Assembly (NCBI GenBank): GCA_012103325.1
Contig: WLWY01000001.1
Span: 1,634,986 to 1,698,985, forward strand
DNA: 64,000 nt
DNA from: Alphaproteobacteria bacterium
Lineage (GTDB): Bacteria; Pseudomonadota; Alphaproteobacteria; UBA8366; GCA-2717185
Direction: 5' to 3'
Below the pieces are notes generated by a model. The model was not told the DNA's origin. It was given only the letters and a program-made list of their open reading frames with translations, and did no database searches. The position numbers and the translations under genes were made by a program. Shown in pieces: positions 1 through 8,903 of the stretch. Within the stretch, counting starts at the first letter, position 1. Every line of letters starts with the position of its first letter.

Positions 1-245
1 CCGGCAAGACCGAGCGACTGCAGCATCATGTCGCTGACATAGGCGCCGGCATGGCCCAGAAGATTTTGCACGGGCGCGCCCGTCGCGGTGTTCAGCGAGG
101 GGTCGGAGGGATGGTAACTCATCAAGGCGGCCAGCAGCGCGACGGCAGCGGCGATCAAGGCCAATCCGAATCCCTGGGCCGTCTTTTCACGGAGGAACTG
201 TTCGGCTCCGGCGGGTAGAAATGCCGCTTTTCTGCGTGCTGCCAT
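1..245 (-). CDS. ftsK: DNA translocase FtsK, N-terminal fragment
   Basis: Only the first 81 or so codons are present; the gene runs off the left edge. The fragment begins MAARRKAAFLPAGAEQF, followed by a first hydrophobic segment (FGLALIAAAVALLAALM) and then SYHPSDPSLNTATG, the periplasmic loop typical of the four-helix FtsK membrane domain. FtsK anchors at the septum and pumps chromosome-terminus DNA toward dif during division. The ATG is preceded by GAAGGGAA as ribosome site, 20 bp after the stop of the upstream aminotransferase gene, so the two are probably co-transcribed. The motor and gamma domains lie outside the window. Confidence 0.85.
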   Translation of the reverse strand, partial: MAARRKAAFLPAGAEQFLREKTAQGFGLALIAAAVALLAALMSYHPSDPSLNTATGAPVQNLLGHAGAYVSDMMLQSLGLA

Positions 246-264
246 CGTCAATTCCCTTCTTTCA

Positions 265-1473
265 TCACGCGCCGAGACACTCGGCAATCCGTGTCAGACC
301 TTCCTCGGCGTCTTGCAAATCATGCACCAAAGCGACCCGGATGTAGGATCTGCCGGGATTTTTTCCCGTCTCTGGATCAGGGTAGGAAAAGTAGGCGCCG
401 GGAATCGTCTTCACGGCATAATCGCGCCAAAGGTCGCGTGCTACCGCTTCGCCGTCGCCGACATCGAGCCACAAGAAAAAGCCGGCAGGCGGTTTGTAAA
501 ATCCTGTGCGGTTGCCAAGTTTCCGCTCCGCGAGGTCGAAAAGCTTTTCGTAATGCGCCCGGATTTGTTCAGCGTGCGTGTCTTCCCGCCATAGTGCTGC
601 ACTTGCCGCAAGGATCGGCAACGGCACGACGGCACCGCCAGTGCTGCGTAGCATGTAGAAGGCGTCCATCAGCTCTGGGGCGCCAACCACGAAACCGCTG
701 CGGAGGCCGGCGCCGCTCGAGCGTTTCGACAGCGAGTGGAATACCGCGACGTTGTCCAGTGAGCCGCCCGATGCCGCGCAGGCTTCGAGAGCCCCGGTCG
801 GTGGGTCGCCGCGGTATATTTCGGCATAGCATTCGTCGAAGGCGATGATGAAATCATAGCGCCGCGCCAAGCCAATGAGCCGGGACAGATATTCCTGGTT
901 GGCAACCGTGCCCTGCGGGTTCGACGGATTACACAGATAGATCAGCGCCGTGCGCGCCAGAATGTCGGCGGAGACGCCTTCGAAATCGGGAAGAAAATTA
1001 TTCTCTGCCGTTGCCGGAACGAGCACGGGTTCCGCGCCGGACATCACGGCCGCACCCTTGTAGACGTGATAGGTCGGGTTGGACATCAGTACGGCCGGCT
1101 GCTTGCCATCGGGCCAATCTTCCGGCCCCGGTACGGCGAGCTGCGCCATTTGGAAGATACCTTCCTTCGTGCCGGGCAGAGGCAGCAGTTGGCGCGCGGG
1201 CTCGATCATACCTTGTGGCAGCCGGTACCGCCGCGATAACCAACCGGCCGCGGCGTCCCGGAACTCAGCCGTACCGCGCGCGCTGGGGTAACGGTTCCAC
1301 AGGTCCTGTGTTTCATCCAGGGTTCGTGCGACAAAATCCGGCTGTGGCAGTTGCGGTTCGCCGAGATGCATCAGCAACGGCTTCAGGCCCGCCGGCGGCT
1401 CGACATCGGCCAACAGCGTGGCAAGCCTTTGGAACGGGTAGTCGAACAGATGATCGAGGCGGCTGTTCTTCAT
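265..1473 (-). CDS. PLP-dependent aminotransferase (DapC-like)
   Basis: Fold-type I class I/II aminotransferase of about 402 residues. The N-terminal GEPQLPQPDFV and RYPSARGTAEFRDA resemble succinyldiaminopimelate/aspartate-type transaminases. NPSNPQGTV contributes to the substrate/PLP site, AFDECYAEIY holds the Asp that contacts the pyridine nitrogen, and SLSKRSSGAGLRSGF carries the Schiff-base Lys. It may be the lysine-pathway DapC, but substrate cannot be read from sequence. A TTG two codons earlier is possible; I prefer the ATG at 1473. It lies between the amtB terminator and ftsK and probably has its own promoter in 1480-1650. Confidence 0.85.
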   Translation of the reverse strand: MKNSRLDHLFDYPFQRLATLLADVEPPAGLKPLLMHLGEPQLPQPDFVARTLDETQDLWNRYPSARGTAEFRDAAAGWLSRRYRLPQGMIEPARQLLPLPGTKEGIFQMAQLAVPGPEDWPDGKQPAVLMSNPTYHVYKGAAVMSGAEPVLVPATAENNFLPDFEGVSADILARTALIYLCNPSNPQGTVANQEYLSRLIGLARRYDFIIAFDECYAEIYRGDPPTGALEACAASGGSLDNVAVFHSLSKRSSGAGLRSGFVVGAPELMDAFYMLRSTGGAVVPLPILAASAALWREDTHAEQIRAHYEKLFDLAERKLGNRTGFYKPPAGFFLWLDVGDGEAVARDLWRDYAVKTIPGAYFSYPDPETGKNPGRSYIRVALVHDLQDAEEGLTRIAECLGA

Positions 1474-1652
1474 TTTCAATCTCGGAAGCCGCGTCCGCCC
1501 TTTGTATTGTTCACTTACTTCGTGTTTCTAAGATATCGGATATGAAAACTAAACGTAACCAACTGATACTAGGTATAGAAGCAGTAAAACTCAAGCATGC
1601 ATCTTCAACATATGGGGCTTCACCGCAGATGTGCCGTAAGGTCGTGCCGAAC

Positions 1653-1683
1653 AAAAAAAGGGGGGACCCAATAGGCCCCCCTT
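1653..1683 (-). terminator. Rho-independent terminator of amtB
   Basis: Read on the minus strand, AAGGGGGG pairs with CCCCCCTT around a short loop, followed at once by TTTTTTT. It begins 24 bp after the amtB stop and is the strongest intrinsic terminator in the window. It separates the glnK-amtB unit from the aminotransferase gene. Confidence 0.85.
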
Positions 1684-1706
1684 GCGAAGTCATGGGCGGA
1701 ATGGCG

Positions 1707-3002
1707 CTACTGAACCACTTCTCCATGCAGATTGATGTCCAGTCCTTCGATCTCGGCTTCCTCTTCGACGCGGAGACCGACGATCATGTCGACAATCTTG
1801 AGGATGATCGCGGTTGCGATCGCGGAATAGGCGATCGTTGAAAGGATGCCGATGAACTGCGTCCAAACCTGCCCCGGATTGCCTTCCAGCATGCCCGCGG
1901 TGCCGCCGATTGCTTCGACGGCGAAGACGCCGGTCAGGAGCGCGCCGACGATGCCGCCGATTCCGTGCACGCCGAAGACGTCCAGTGAGTCGTCGTAGCC
2001 GCACTTCCGCTTGAGTGTTGTCGCCCCCCAAAAGCAGGCAACGCCGGCGACGATGCCGATCAGCAAGGCGCCCATCGGGTCGACGAACCCGGCGGCGGGT
2101 GTGATGGCGACGAGGCCGGCGACCGCACCCGAGACGATGCCCAGAATGCTCGGCTTGCCGTGTACGATCCATTCGACAAACAGCCAGGACAGGGCTGCCG
2201 CGGCCGTGCAAATCTGTGTAACAGCCATCGCCATGCCGGCGCCGTTGTTCGCGGCGAGCGCGGACCCAGCGTTGAAGCCGAACCAGCCGACCCAAAGCAT
2301 CGACGCGCCAATGACACTCAGCACCAAATTGTGGGGCGCCATGTTTTCCACGCCATATCCCTTGCGCTTGCCGAGCATGATCGCCGCGACAAGGCCGGCG
2401 ACGCCCGCGTTGATGTGCACGACGGTACCGCCGGCGAAATCGAGCACGCCTTCTTCGGCCAAAAAGCCGCCGCCCCAAACCCAATGGACGATCGGCGAGT
2501 AGACGAGGATGATCCAAGCGCCCATAAAAATCAGCATTGCGGAAAACTTCATCCGGTCCGCGAAAGCGCCGGTGATCAGCGCCGGTGTGATGATGGCGAA
2601 CGTCATCTGGAAGGTCATGAAGACCGATTCAGGTATCGTGCCCGACATCGCTTCTAGCCCCATTCCAGCAAGGAATACCTTGTCCAGGCCGCCCGTGAAG
2701 GCATTGGCCGCGCCGCCATCGGTAAAGGCAATCGAGTAACCGATGATCATCCACAATACGGTGGCGAGGCAGCAAATCGTGAAGCTCTGCATGACCATCG
2801 TCAGAACGTTCGTCTTGCGGACCATGCCGCCATAGAACAGGGCGAGGCCCGGTATCGTCATGAACAGCACCAGGGCTGTCGCTGTGAGCATCCAAGCGGT
2901 GTCGCCGCTGTCGAGCTTGTCTTCGGCTGCCATAACCGGGCCGGCGATCATCGTCAGCACCGCGAATAGCGATATACCGGTCTTCTCCATTGAAATGCGC
3001 AT
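1707..3002 (-). CDS. amtB: Ammonium transporter AmtB
   Basis: 431-residue inner-membrane ammonium channel of the Amt/Rh family. A cleavable signal sequence (ISLFAVLTMIAGPVMAAEDK) is followed by DTAWMLTATALVLFMTIPG and LALFYGGMVRKTNVL, the signature start of Amt proteins, and about eleven membrane helices follow. The conserved pore region VHINAGVAGLVAA carries the first pore His, and FGVHGIGGIVGALLTG carries the second. I start at the ATG at 3002, which has AAGGAGAG upstream, rather than 50 codons earlier. It lies downstream of glnK in the usual glnK-amtB pair and ends at an intrinsic terminator. Confidence 0.95.
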   Translation of the reverse strand: MRISMEKTGISLFAVLTMIAGPVMAAEDKLDSGDTAWMLTATALVLFMTIPGLALFYGGMVRKTNVLTMVMQSFTICCLATVLWMIIGYSIAFTDGGAANAFTGGLDKVFLAGMGLEAMSGTIPESVFMTFQMTFAIITPALITGAFADRMKFSAMLIFMGAWIILVYSPIVHWVWGGGFLAEEGVLDFAGGTVVHINAGVAGLVAAIMLGKRKGYGVENMAPHNLVLSVIGASMLWVGWFGFNAGSALAANNGAGMAMAVTQICTAAAALSWLFVEWIVHGKPSILGIVSGAVAGLVAITPAAGFVDPMGALLIGIVAGVACFWGATTLKRKCGYDDSLDVFGVHGIGGIVGALLTGVFAVEAIGGTAGMLEGNPGQVWTQFIGILSTIAYSAIATAIILKIVDMIVGLRVEEEAEIEGLDINLHGEVVQ

Positions 3003-3221
3003 TAACTCTCTCCTTCTCTGTCCCTTCCGGCCGCCCGAGAGACGCCCGACACGCGTGTCTTCCCAGCGTGTTACAAGAACTGTGCCGTTATGGCGATTTC
3101 CTGTAACCGGCTGGAAACACGCATTTATTTTGTACGTTGATTGTTCGCCCATTGAGTGCGTCGGTTAATGTTGACTAAAAAATAGCCAACAATTCTCTGT
3201 TGCACAAAATATGATCTTTTT

Positions 3222-3623
<402 letters not shown>

Positions 3624-3823
3624 TCAATTTGCATGCCGAAATCGTATCGGCTGATTAACTTATTGAAATAAAATAAAAAAATAAAACCTGTCGAAATATT
3701 CAGAGCGTTTCTGTGGCAGCAATGCTGATTATTTAGTCAGCCTCCAAGGAATGCCTAAATTATCGTCAGGCGTGCGAACCGGATCGGGCTGGACAGCGCC
3801 TTGCCGGTGGGAGATTGTGGGTC

Positions 3824-5062
3824 ATGGCAGCGCGCACGGACATGCAAGTTGATGTTCTCGTCGCCGGCGGTGGCATGGTCGGACTGACCATGGGCTTGGC
3901 GCTGGCAAAAGGTGGGCTGTCGGTTGCCGTGATCGAGCGTCAGCCGGTATCGACCTTGCGCGACGCGGCATTCGACGGGCGCACCTCGGCGATCGCGTAC
4001 GGCTCCGCCAATGTGTTCGAGGGCATCGGCGTATGGCGCCGCCTCGAGGAGTGCGCGCAGCCCATTCGGCACATTCGAATCGCCGACGGGACCCTGATGG
4101 AGGGGCCGTCATCCCTGTTCCTGCATTACGATCACCAGGATGTCGGCGACCATCCGCTGGGCTACATTCTGGAAAATCGGGATATCCGCGACGCACTTCT
4201 ATTGGAGGCAGCCGAGGTGTCCGCACTCCACCTGCTGGCACCCGCTGATGTCGCGTCGGCAGAGCGGGGGGGCAGCGGCGCGACAGTACATTTGACGGAT
4301 GGCCGTCTCATCGGCGCGCGCCTTGTAATTGGCGCCGACGGGCGGGACTCGCCGCTTCGGAAGGCCGCCGATATTCGAACGACCGAATTAAAATATTCGC
4401 AGACCGCCATCGTATGTACGGTCGCGCATGCGAGACCGCATGACGGCGTGGCCGTCGAACTGTTCCTGCCGTCCGGGCCGTTCGCCATGCTGCCGATGAC
4501 CGGGCAGCGCAGTAATGTCGTTTGGACCGAACAGGCCGAATTAGCGCAGCAGATGTTTGCGCTCGACGACGATGCGTTTCTAGAGGAGCTGCATCGCCGG
4601 TTCGGCGACTGGCTCGGCGATATCGAAATTGAAGGCCCGCGATTTGGCTTTCCGCTCGGTCTCCTGCATGCGGAACGCTATACCGACAGGCGATTGGCGC
4701 TGATCGGTGACGCGGCGCATGTCATTCACCCGATCGCGGGACAGGGATTCAACATGGGGTTGCGCGATGTCGCAGCACTGGCAGAATCGGTGGTCGACGC
4801 GCATCGGCTCGGCCTCGATATCGGCGAGGGACCCGTGCTAGCCCGCTACGAACGGTGGCGCCGGTTCGATAACGTGTTGATGGCGACCGCGATGGATGGG
4901 CTGAACCGGCTGTTCTCTAACGATATAGGGCCGATTCGTCTGGCGCGGGACCTCGGACTGGCGGCGGTCAATCGGATGCCGCCGCTCAAGCGCTTTTTCA
5001 TGCGCCACGCCATGGGCGTCGTCGGCGACCTGCCGCGGCTCGTCAAAGGCGAGCCGATCTAG
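3824..5062 (+). CDS. UbiH/UbiF/VisC/COQ6-family FAD hydroxylase
   Basis: 412-residue flavoprotein monooxygenase of ubiquinone biosynthesis. The dinucleotide-binding AGGGMVG is at residues 14-20, the DG motif VIGADGRDSPLR is mid-protein, and the GD motif LALIGDAAHVIHPIAGQGFN is the second FAD site. The family hydroxylates the C5, C6 or C1 position of the polyprenyl-benzoate ring with NAD(P)H and O2; which position is not decidable here. GGTGGGAG sits about 10 nt before the ATG at 3824, so the in-frame TTG at 3815 is unlikely. Its stop codon overlaps that of the convergent gene. Confidence 0.88.
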   Translation: MAARTDMQVDVLVAGGGMVGLTMGLALAKGGLSVAVIERQPVSTLRDAAFDGRTSAIAYGSANVFEGIGVWRRLEECAQPIRHIRIADGTLMEGPSSLFLHYDHQDVGDHPLGYILENRDIRDALLLEAAEVSALHLLAPADVASAERGGSGATVHLTDGRLIGARLVIGADGRDSPLRKAADIRTTELKYSQTAIVCTVAHARPHDGVAVELFLPSGPFAMLPMTGQRSNVVWTEQAELAQQMFALDDDAFLEELHRRFGDWLGDIEIEGPRFGFPLGLLHAERYTDRRLALIGDAAHVIHPIAGQGFNMGLRDVAALAESVVDAHRLGLDIGEGPVLARYERWRRFDNVLMATAMDGLNRLFSNDIGPIRLARDLGLAAVNRMPPLKRFFMRHAMGVVGDLPRLVKGEPI

Positions 5063-5403
5063 TCAGCGAGTTTGCGCAGGACGTCGATATTGAGGTCGAG
5101 TATTTCGCCCATCCACAAAGCGTGGTCCGTATGGTCGGCGACCGCGTCGCCGGTCTCCGGATGGACGAAGATCGTCAAGCCGTTGCGGTTGAGCGCGAGC
5201 CAGGGGATAAGATCGGAAAATACTTCCGGCGCGAAGGCGACCTGATACATCCAGCGCGGATGCGGACCGACCGGCTTGTGGTGCCAGCGGCCGAGCGTGG
5301 TATCGAATTTTGCATCGATTTCCTCGCGCACGCGGCTTGCGGTCTCCTCGCTTGCCTCATCGAAGTAGATATGGGCGTGATATCCGGTAATCGTGTCTGT
5401 CAT
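5059..5403 (-). CDS. DOPA 4,5-dioxygenase family protein
   Basis: 114-residue protein matching the fungal/bacterial DOPA-dioxygenase-like family (PF08883 type). GYHAHIYFDE at the N-terminus and WLALNRNGLTIFVHPETGD near the C-terminus carry the conserved His residues likely to bind iron, and HPRWMYQVAF lies between. The natural substrate in bacteria is generally unknown; plant and fungal relatives cleave catechol rings. It is the last gene of a five-gene minus-strand run, 17 bp after DUF971, and ends convergently against the UbiH-type gene with a 4-bp overlap. Confidence 0.85.
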   Translation of the reverse strand: MTDTITGYHAHIYFDEASEETASRVREEIDAKFDTTLGRWHHKPVGPHPRWMYQVAFAPEVFSDLIPWLALNRNGLTIFVHPETGDAVADHTDHALWMGEILDLNIDVLRKLAD

Positions 5404-5420
5404 GAAGGGTTTCCGTAAGA

Positions 5421-5798
5421 TCAGGGGTCTCTTGAAAGGCCGTCCGCCTCCAGCGCGGCCAGATAATCCAGCCAGACGGCTTCCTGTTTCTGGCCCAGCT
5501 CGTAGAGATATTGCCAGCTATAGATGCCGGTGTTGTGCATATCGTCGAAATTGATCCGGATCGCATAGTTGCCGACCGGCTCCATCGACATAATGCCGAC
5601 ATGCCGTCGTCCGGCGACGAGTTTTTTCTGATCCGGCCCGTGTCCTTGCACCTCGGCCGAGGGGCTTTCCACGCGCAGCAGCTCGGCGGATAGGCTGAAC
5701 TGCGCACCGTCGTCGAAATCCACGTTCAGGACCTTTTCGTCCTTGCTGTAGCGGATTTCCGTCGGCCAGTTCCGGGCGGAGAACGCGTTGTCGCTCAT
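5421..5798 (-). CDS. DUF971 domain protein
   Basis: 125 residues. WPTEIRYSKDEKVLNVDFDD, FSLSAELLRVESPSAEVQG and EPVGNYAIRINFDDMHNTGI are the signature of DUF971, the domain also found at the N-terminus of gamma-butyrobetaine hydroxylases. As a stand-alone protein it has been linked to Fe-S protein and metal handling in some genomes, but the role is unproven. I start at MSDNAF (5798), nine codons inside the longest frame, because homologues begin about there. It sits 10 bp downstream of the Trm112-like gene. Confidence 0.85.
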   Translation of the reverse strand: MSDNAFSARNWPTEIRYSKDEKVLNVDFDDGAQFSLSAELLRVESPSAEVQGHGPDQKKLVAGRRHVGIMSMEPVGNYAIRINFDDMHNTGIYSWQYLYELGQKQEAVWLDYLAALEADGLSRDP

Positions 5799-5808
5799 GA
5801 TGCGCCCG

Positions 5809-6009
5809 TCACGCGCCGGCCGCATCGTCGAGCGGGCGGGCCTCGTCGACCAGCATAATCGGGATGCCGTCCCGGATCGGATAGGCGAGATTGGCCTGCT
5901 TGCTGATCAGCTCATTGCGTTCCGAATCATAGATCAGAGGACCCTTGGTCAGCGGGCAGACAAGGATTTCCAGCAGCTTTGGATCGACACCGGATTTTGC
6001 GTCAGCCAT
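5809..6009 (-). CDS. Trm112 family protein (UPF0434/YcaR-like)
   Basis: 66-residue protein. [19 protein letters not shown] and [20 protein letters not shown] are the conserved blocks of the small Trm112/UPF0434 family. Eukaryotic and archaeal Trm112 stabilises RNA and protein methyltransferases; the bacterial role is unclear. Only one Cys of the usual zinc-ribbon set remains (VCPLT), which is common in proteobacterial members. It lies 22 bp after the LON-domain gene in the same operon. Confidence 0.85.
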   Translation of the reverse strand: MADAKSGVDPKLLEILVCPLTKGPLIYDSERNELISKQANLAYPIRDGIPIMLVDEARPLDDAAGA

Positions 6010-6031
6010 CGTACCTCTCTTTTCGTTGCGG

Positions 6032-6688
6032 CTATTGCCGCATGCCGTCGGTGCGGTCCAGCGCCGCCATTTCGACAATTGTGGTCAATAATTCCGCGCG
6101 CGCGACGAGGTCGGATGCCTCCAGCAGCGCCTGCTTTTCGGACGGGTCGAAAGGGCACAGCATGGCAATCGACGTGACGAGATATTCGTCATTCGCCTTT
6201 TCGATCGCTTCCCAGTTCGCGTCCAGTCCTTTTGCCGTAAAATAGTTCCGAACGGCGGCCGTCAGGCGCTCGCGATCGATCGATGCGTCGTCGCTCGTCT
6301 CAAGATCGTCGCGGTACGGCGCCCAATCGGCCGCGCACCGCCTGTAGCCGCGCGTCGTTGGAATTTCCTCGACCACGCGAAACCGGCATACGCCTCTGAG
6401 CGACAAGACGAAACGTCCGTCGTCGGTTTCTTCGAAATGCGTGACGCGGCCGGCGCACCCGGTCGAATAGGTGTCCGGCTCCTTTTCGTTCTGCTCCGCT
6501 TCGGCCTCGTTTGGCTGAACCATGCCGAACATCCGGTTCCCGCCCAGCGCGTCGCTTACCATATTGAGATAGCGCGGCTCGAAGATATTGAGCGGCAACC
6601 GCCCGCGCGGCAGGAGCAAGACGCCGGTCAGCGGAAATATCGGCAGCGTCGCCGGAAGGTCGTCGAATTCCGGGTCGAAGACGGTCAT
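6032..6688 (-). CDS. LON N-terminal (substrate-binding) domain protein
   Basis: 218 residues made up of the Lon-protease N-domain only. [30 protein letters not shown] is the diagnostic start (quoted here only for its order), followed by MFGMVQP and [15 protein letters not shown]. No AAA+ or Ser-Lys protease domain is present, so it is not a protease. Its ATG overlaps the stop of the preceding thioredoxin/TPR gene (ATGA), implying translational coupling. The conserved pairing with a chaperone-like thioredoxin suggests a protein-quality role, but this is inference. Confidence 0.88.
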   Translation of the reverse strand: MTVFDPEFDDLPATLPIFPLTGVLLLPRGRLPLNIFEPRYLNMVSDALGGNRMFGMVQPNEAEAEQNEKEPDTYSTGCAGRVTHFEETDDGRFVLSLRGVCRFRVVEEIPTTRGYRRCAADWAPYRDDLETSDDASIDRERLTAAVRNYFTAKGLDANWEAIEKANDEYLVTSIAMLCPFDPSEKQALLEASDLVARAELLTTIVEMAALDRTDGMRQ

Positions 6689-7602
6689 GAAAACAGGATG
6701 GTCGACAAGCGTCGTCGGCTGTCGGCGACCAGCGGGTCGGTCGAGCCCAGCGCATCAAAGATTTCGATCAGCTGCTTGCGCGCCGCATCGTCGTTCCAGG
6801 CCCGGTTTTTCTGCACGATGGTCAGGAGATTGTCGATCGCGTCTTCGGCCTTGTTTGCGGCGTAATAGGCAATCGCGAGGTCGAACCGCGCCTGGTGATC
6901 GGCTTCGTTGGCTGCGACACGGCTCTCGAGTTCCGCCAGCTGACCCACGGCCTCGCCGGCCTTGTCCGCCAACTCCATAGCTGCGATGGCGCTTTTGATG
7001 TCGGCGTCTTCGCGGCTGGCTGGGGGCAAATCGTCGATCAGCTGCCGCGCGGCATCGTTCTGGCCGGCGGCGAGCAGCGATCGCGCCAACCCCGCAACGG
7101 CCTGCAGATTGTCTGGTTCGTGTTTCAGAATTTCGCCGTAAATGGCACCCGCAGTCTGCGCGTCGCCCGCGGCTTCGGCTTCAGCCGCCTGTTCCAGGGC
7201 CTGCTCTACGGGGGAAGGGCCGACCGACCCACCGGCGGCCTGCACGACGCGCTCGATGAAGCTCTTGATCTGGCTTTCCGGCTGAGCGCCAACGAATCCA
7301 TCGACAGGCTGGCCATTGGAGAAGGCGAAGACCGCAGGAATCGACTGGATGCGCATCTGCGCCGCGATTTCCTTGTTCTCGTCGATATTGATTTTCACCA
7401 GCTTGACCGCGCCTTGCGCACTCGCGACGGCTTTTTCGATGATCGGGCCGAGCTGCTTACAGGGACCGCACCATGGCGCCCAAAAATCTACGATAACCGG
7501 CGTTTCCCGGCTCGCCTCGATCACGTCTGCCATGAAGGTCGCCGTCGTGGTGTCCTTGACCAGACCGTCCGGTGCGGCGTTTTCGCCGATAATCGGTTCC
7601 AT
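6685..7602 (-). CDS. Thioredoxin-TPR co-chaperone (CnoX/YbbN-like)
   Basis: 305 residues. An N-terminal thioredoxin fold has the active site FWAPWCGPCKQLGP near residue 45, and a helical TPR-like region runs from about 130 to the end (EAAGDAQTAGAIYGEILKHE, AVAGLARSLLAAGQNDAA). This matches YbbN/CnoX, which holds stress-damaged proteins for GroEL and protects cysteines. The alphaproteobacterial form keeps the CGPC motif that E. coli CnoX has altered to SXXC, so it may still be redox-active. The start has GAGAGGGG upstream. It is the first gene of the five-gene operon. Confidence 0.88.
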   Translation of the reverse strand: MEPIIGENAAPDGLVKDTTTATFMADVIEASRETPVIVDFWAPWCGPCKQLGPIIEKAVASAQGAVKLVKINIDENKEIAAQMRIQSIPAVFAFSNGQPVDGFVGAQPESQIKSFIERVVQAAGGSVGPSPVEQALEQAAEAEAAGDAQTAGAIYGEILKHEPDNLQAVAGLARSLLAAGQNDAARQLIDDLPPASREDADIKSAIAAMELADKAGEAVGQLAELESRVAANEADHQARFDLAIAYYAANKAEDAIDNLLTIVQKNRAWNDDAARKQLIEIFDALGSTDPLVADSRRRLSTILFS

Positions 7603-7807
7603 ACTTGCCCCTCTCGTTTGGCTTTTTTGCTCTTAGAGCAGCCCATCTGGTGTCAGAACGCCTCAAATGACCCGACGACCTCGTGAACGCATTCTAACTT
7701 AATGAGTTTTGGGTAGATTCACAAAATCAATCGCGTTCGCAAATGACGTCGATCATTTCGAGTCTGGACATAAATGGCGGTTCGAGCACTCGGTGACAAG
7801 AGTGCCT

Positions 7808-8347
7808 CTAACGTTCCGGTGCATCCAGAGTCTCGAGATCGACGATGAGCGGCGGGTGCGTGCGGGCTTCGAGGAACCGGACGAGGTCCTCCGGAGCCAC
7901 CGCCGTCGTCCTGTCGTTGCGCAGCGGGTGCGCATTGACCAGCGCATGATCGAAAATCCCTTTGTCGAGAACGATCGTTGCGCGCCCGTCCGTGTCATTC
8001 AGTGCACCGAAGGGCGTCACCGCACCGGGCATAACGCCCAGTACATCCATCAGCAACTCGGCGTTCCCGAACGACAAATTACCCTTGGCCTCCAGCCGTC
8101 GCCGGAGCGCCTTCAGATCGATCTGCCGGTCTTCGAGCGCCGTGACCAGCCAGAGATTCTTCTTCTTGTCGCGAAGAAACAGGTTCTTGATATGCGCCCC
8201 AGGCAATACGCCGCGCAGGGCTTGCGACTCTTCCACCGTGAATACGGCTTCATGGTGATGCGTTTCATACGCGATACCCAAGGTATCGAGTTGTTCGAAC
8301 AACTCGTTTTCAGCCGCGGTGGCCGTTTCTGGATCCATCGTAGACAT
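7808..8347 (-). CDS. Prolyl-tRNA editing protein ProX/PrdX (YbaK family)
   Basis: About 179 residues of the YbaK/ProRS-INS deacylase fold. HEAVFTVEESQALRG, IKNLFLRDKKKNLWLV and GAVTPFGALNDT are conserved blocks of the free-standing Ala-tRNA(Pro) editing family; the Lys of KNLFL is the usual functional residue. It would hydrolyse mischarged Ala-tRNA(Pro) in the cytoplasm. Start is uncertain among Met codons at 8359, 8347 and 8338, none with a clear ribosome site; homologues suggest one of the last two. Confidence 0.85.
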   Translation of the reverse strand: MSTMDPETATAAENELFEQLDTLGIAYETHHHEAVFTVEESQALRGVLPGAHIKNLFLRDKKKNLWLVTALEDRQIDLKALRRRLEAKGNLSFGNAELLMDVLGVMPGAVTPFGALNDTDGRATIVLDKGIFDHALVNAHPLRNDRTTAVAPEDLVRFLEARTHPPLIVDLETLDAPER

Positions 8348-8418
8348 ACAGGATGACATACGCGGCGCGCGCGGTGGCTGCAAGACCGGCAATGGTGAAC
8401 GCCTGTGTTGCGTCATGC

Positions 8419-8446
8419 TTGCAAAGACTTTCGCATTGCGTATGAT
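8419..8446 (+). promoter_or_regulatory. Candidate sigma-70 promoter of tRNA-Gly
   Basis: TTGCAA and TATGAT are separated by 16 bp, matching the -35/-10 consensus well, and end 31 bp before the mature tRNA. It overlaps the start region of the oppositely oriented ProX gene. Confidence 0.5.
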
Positions 8447-8477
8447 GCCGCGCCGTCGCTACTGTGGCGGCCAGGAC

Positions 8478-8552
8478 GCGGGCGTAGCTCAGGGGTAGAG
8501 CGCAACCTTGCCAAGGTTGAAGTCGTGAGTTCGAATCTCATCGCCCGCTCCA
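8478..8552 (+). tRNA. tRNA-Gly (GCC)
   Basis: Acceptor arms GCGGGCG and CGCCCGC pair perfectly, and the T discriminator is followed by an encoded CCA. The anticodon stem CAACC/GGTTG encloses the loop TTGCCAA with anticodon GCC. The T-arm shows GTGAG-TTCGAAT-CTCAT and the D-loop has GTAGCTCAGGGGTAGAG. A CGCGGT/ACCGCG hairpin follows at 8577-8592 without a U-tract and may help end transcription. Confidence 0.97.
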
Positions 8553-8903
8553 ATTTTCTTTAGATATTTAAACGGCCGCGGTCTTGACCGCGCGATACGC
8601 ATGCATGGATGTCCCGGAAGCCATGCGGAATGTCATGTTGTTGCCGCAATCCCCGATTATTATGGCGTGCGATGATCTTTTCGGAAGAATACATGCTCGC
8701 ATAATTGAAGGCTGCGCGCGCTCTGGTCGAAGATATTCGCTTGTTAGACCGCTGATGCATGAATTTTGAGCGATGGTATTCGAGTATGAATGATCGAGTA
8801 AGGATTTCTGTGGAATCAAGAGTATAATCTGATACCGTACAGGCTGGGTGGGCATGGTTGTTGCATCGGCTGGGAGCCGAGTGAAGTTGACGGACGATAT
8901 GAC
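8553..8903. other. Intergenic region before the S8 protease gene
   Basis: About 350 bp without a convincing gene. It contains the hairpin CGCGGT/ACCGCG at 8577-8592 and a good -10 hexamer TATAAT at 8823-8828 without a matching -35. The protease frame is open back to a stop at 8799 but has no ATG, GTG or TTG before 8904. The remainder is AT-rich with nothing I can assign. Confidence 0.6.

Noticed and set aside
8568..8855. 95-codon minus-strand frame between tRNA-Gly and the protease gene
   Set aside because: No ribosome site, no recognisable sequence, and codon use unlike real genes here; treated as noncoding.
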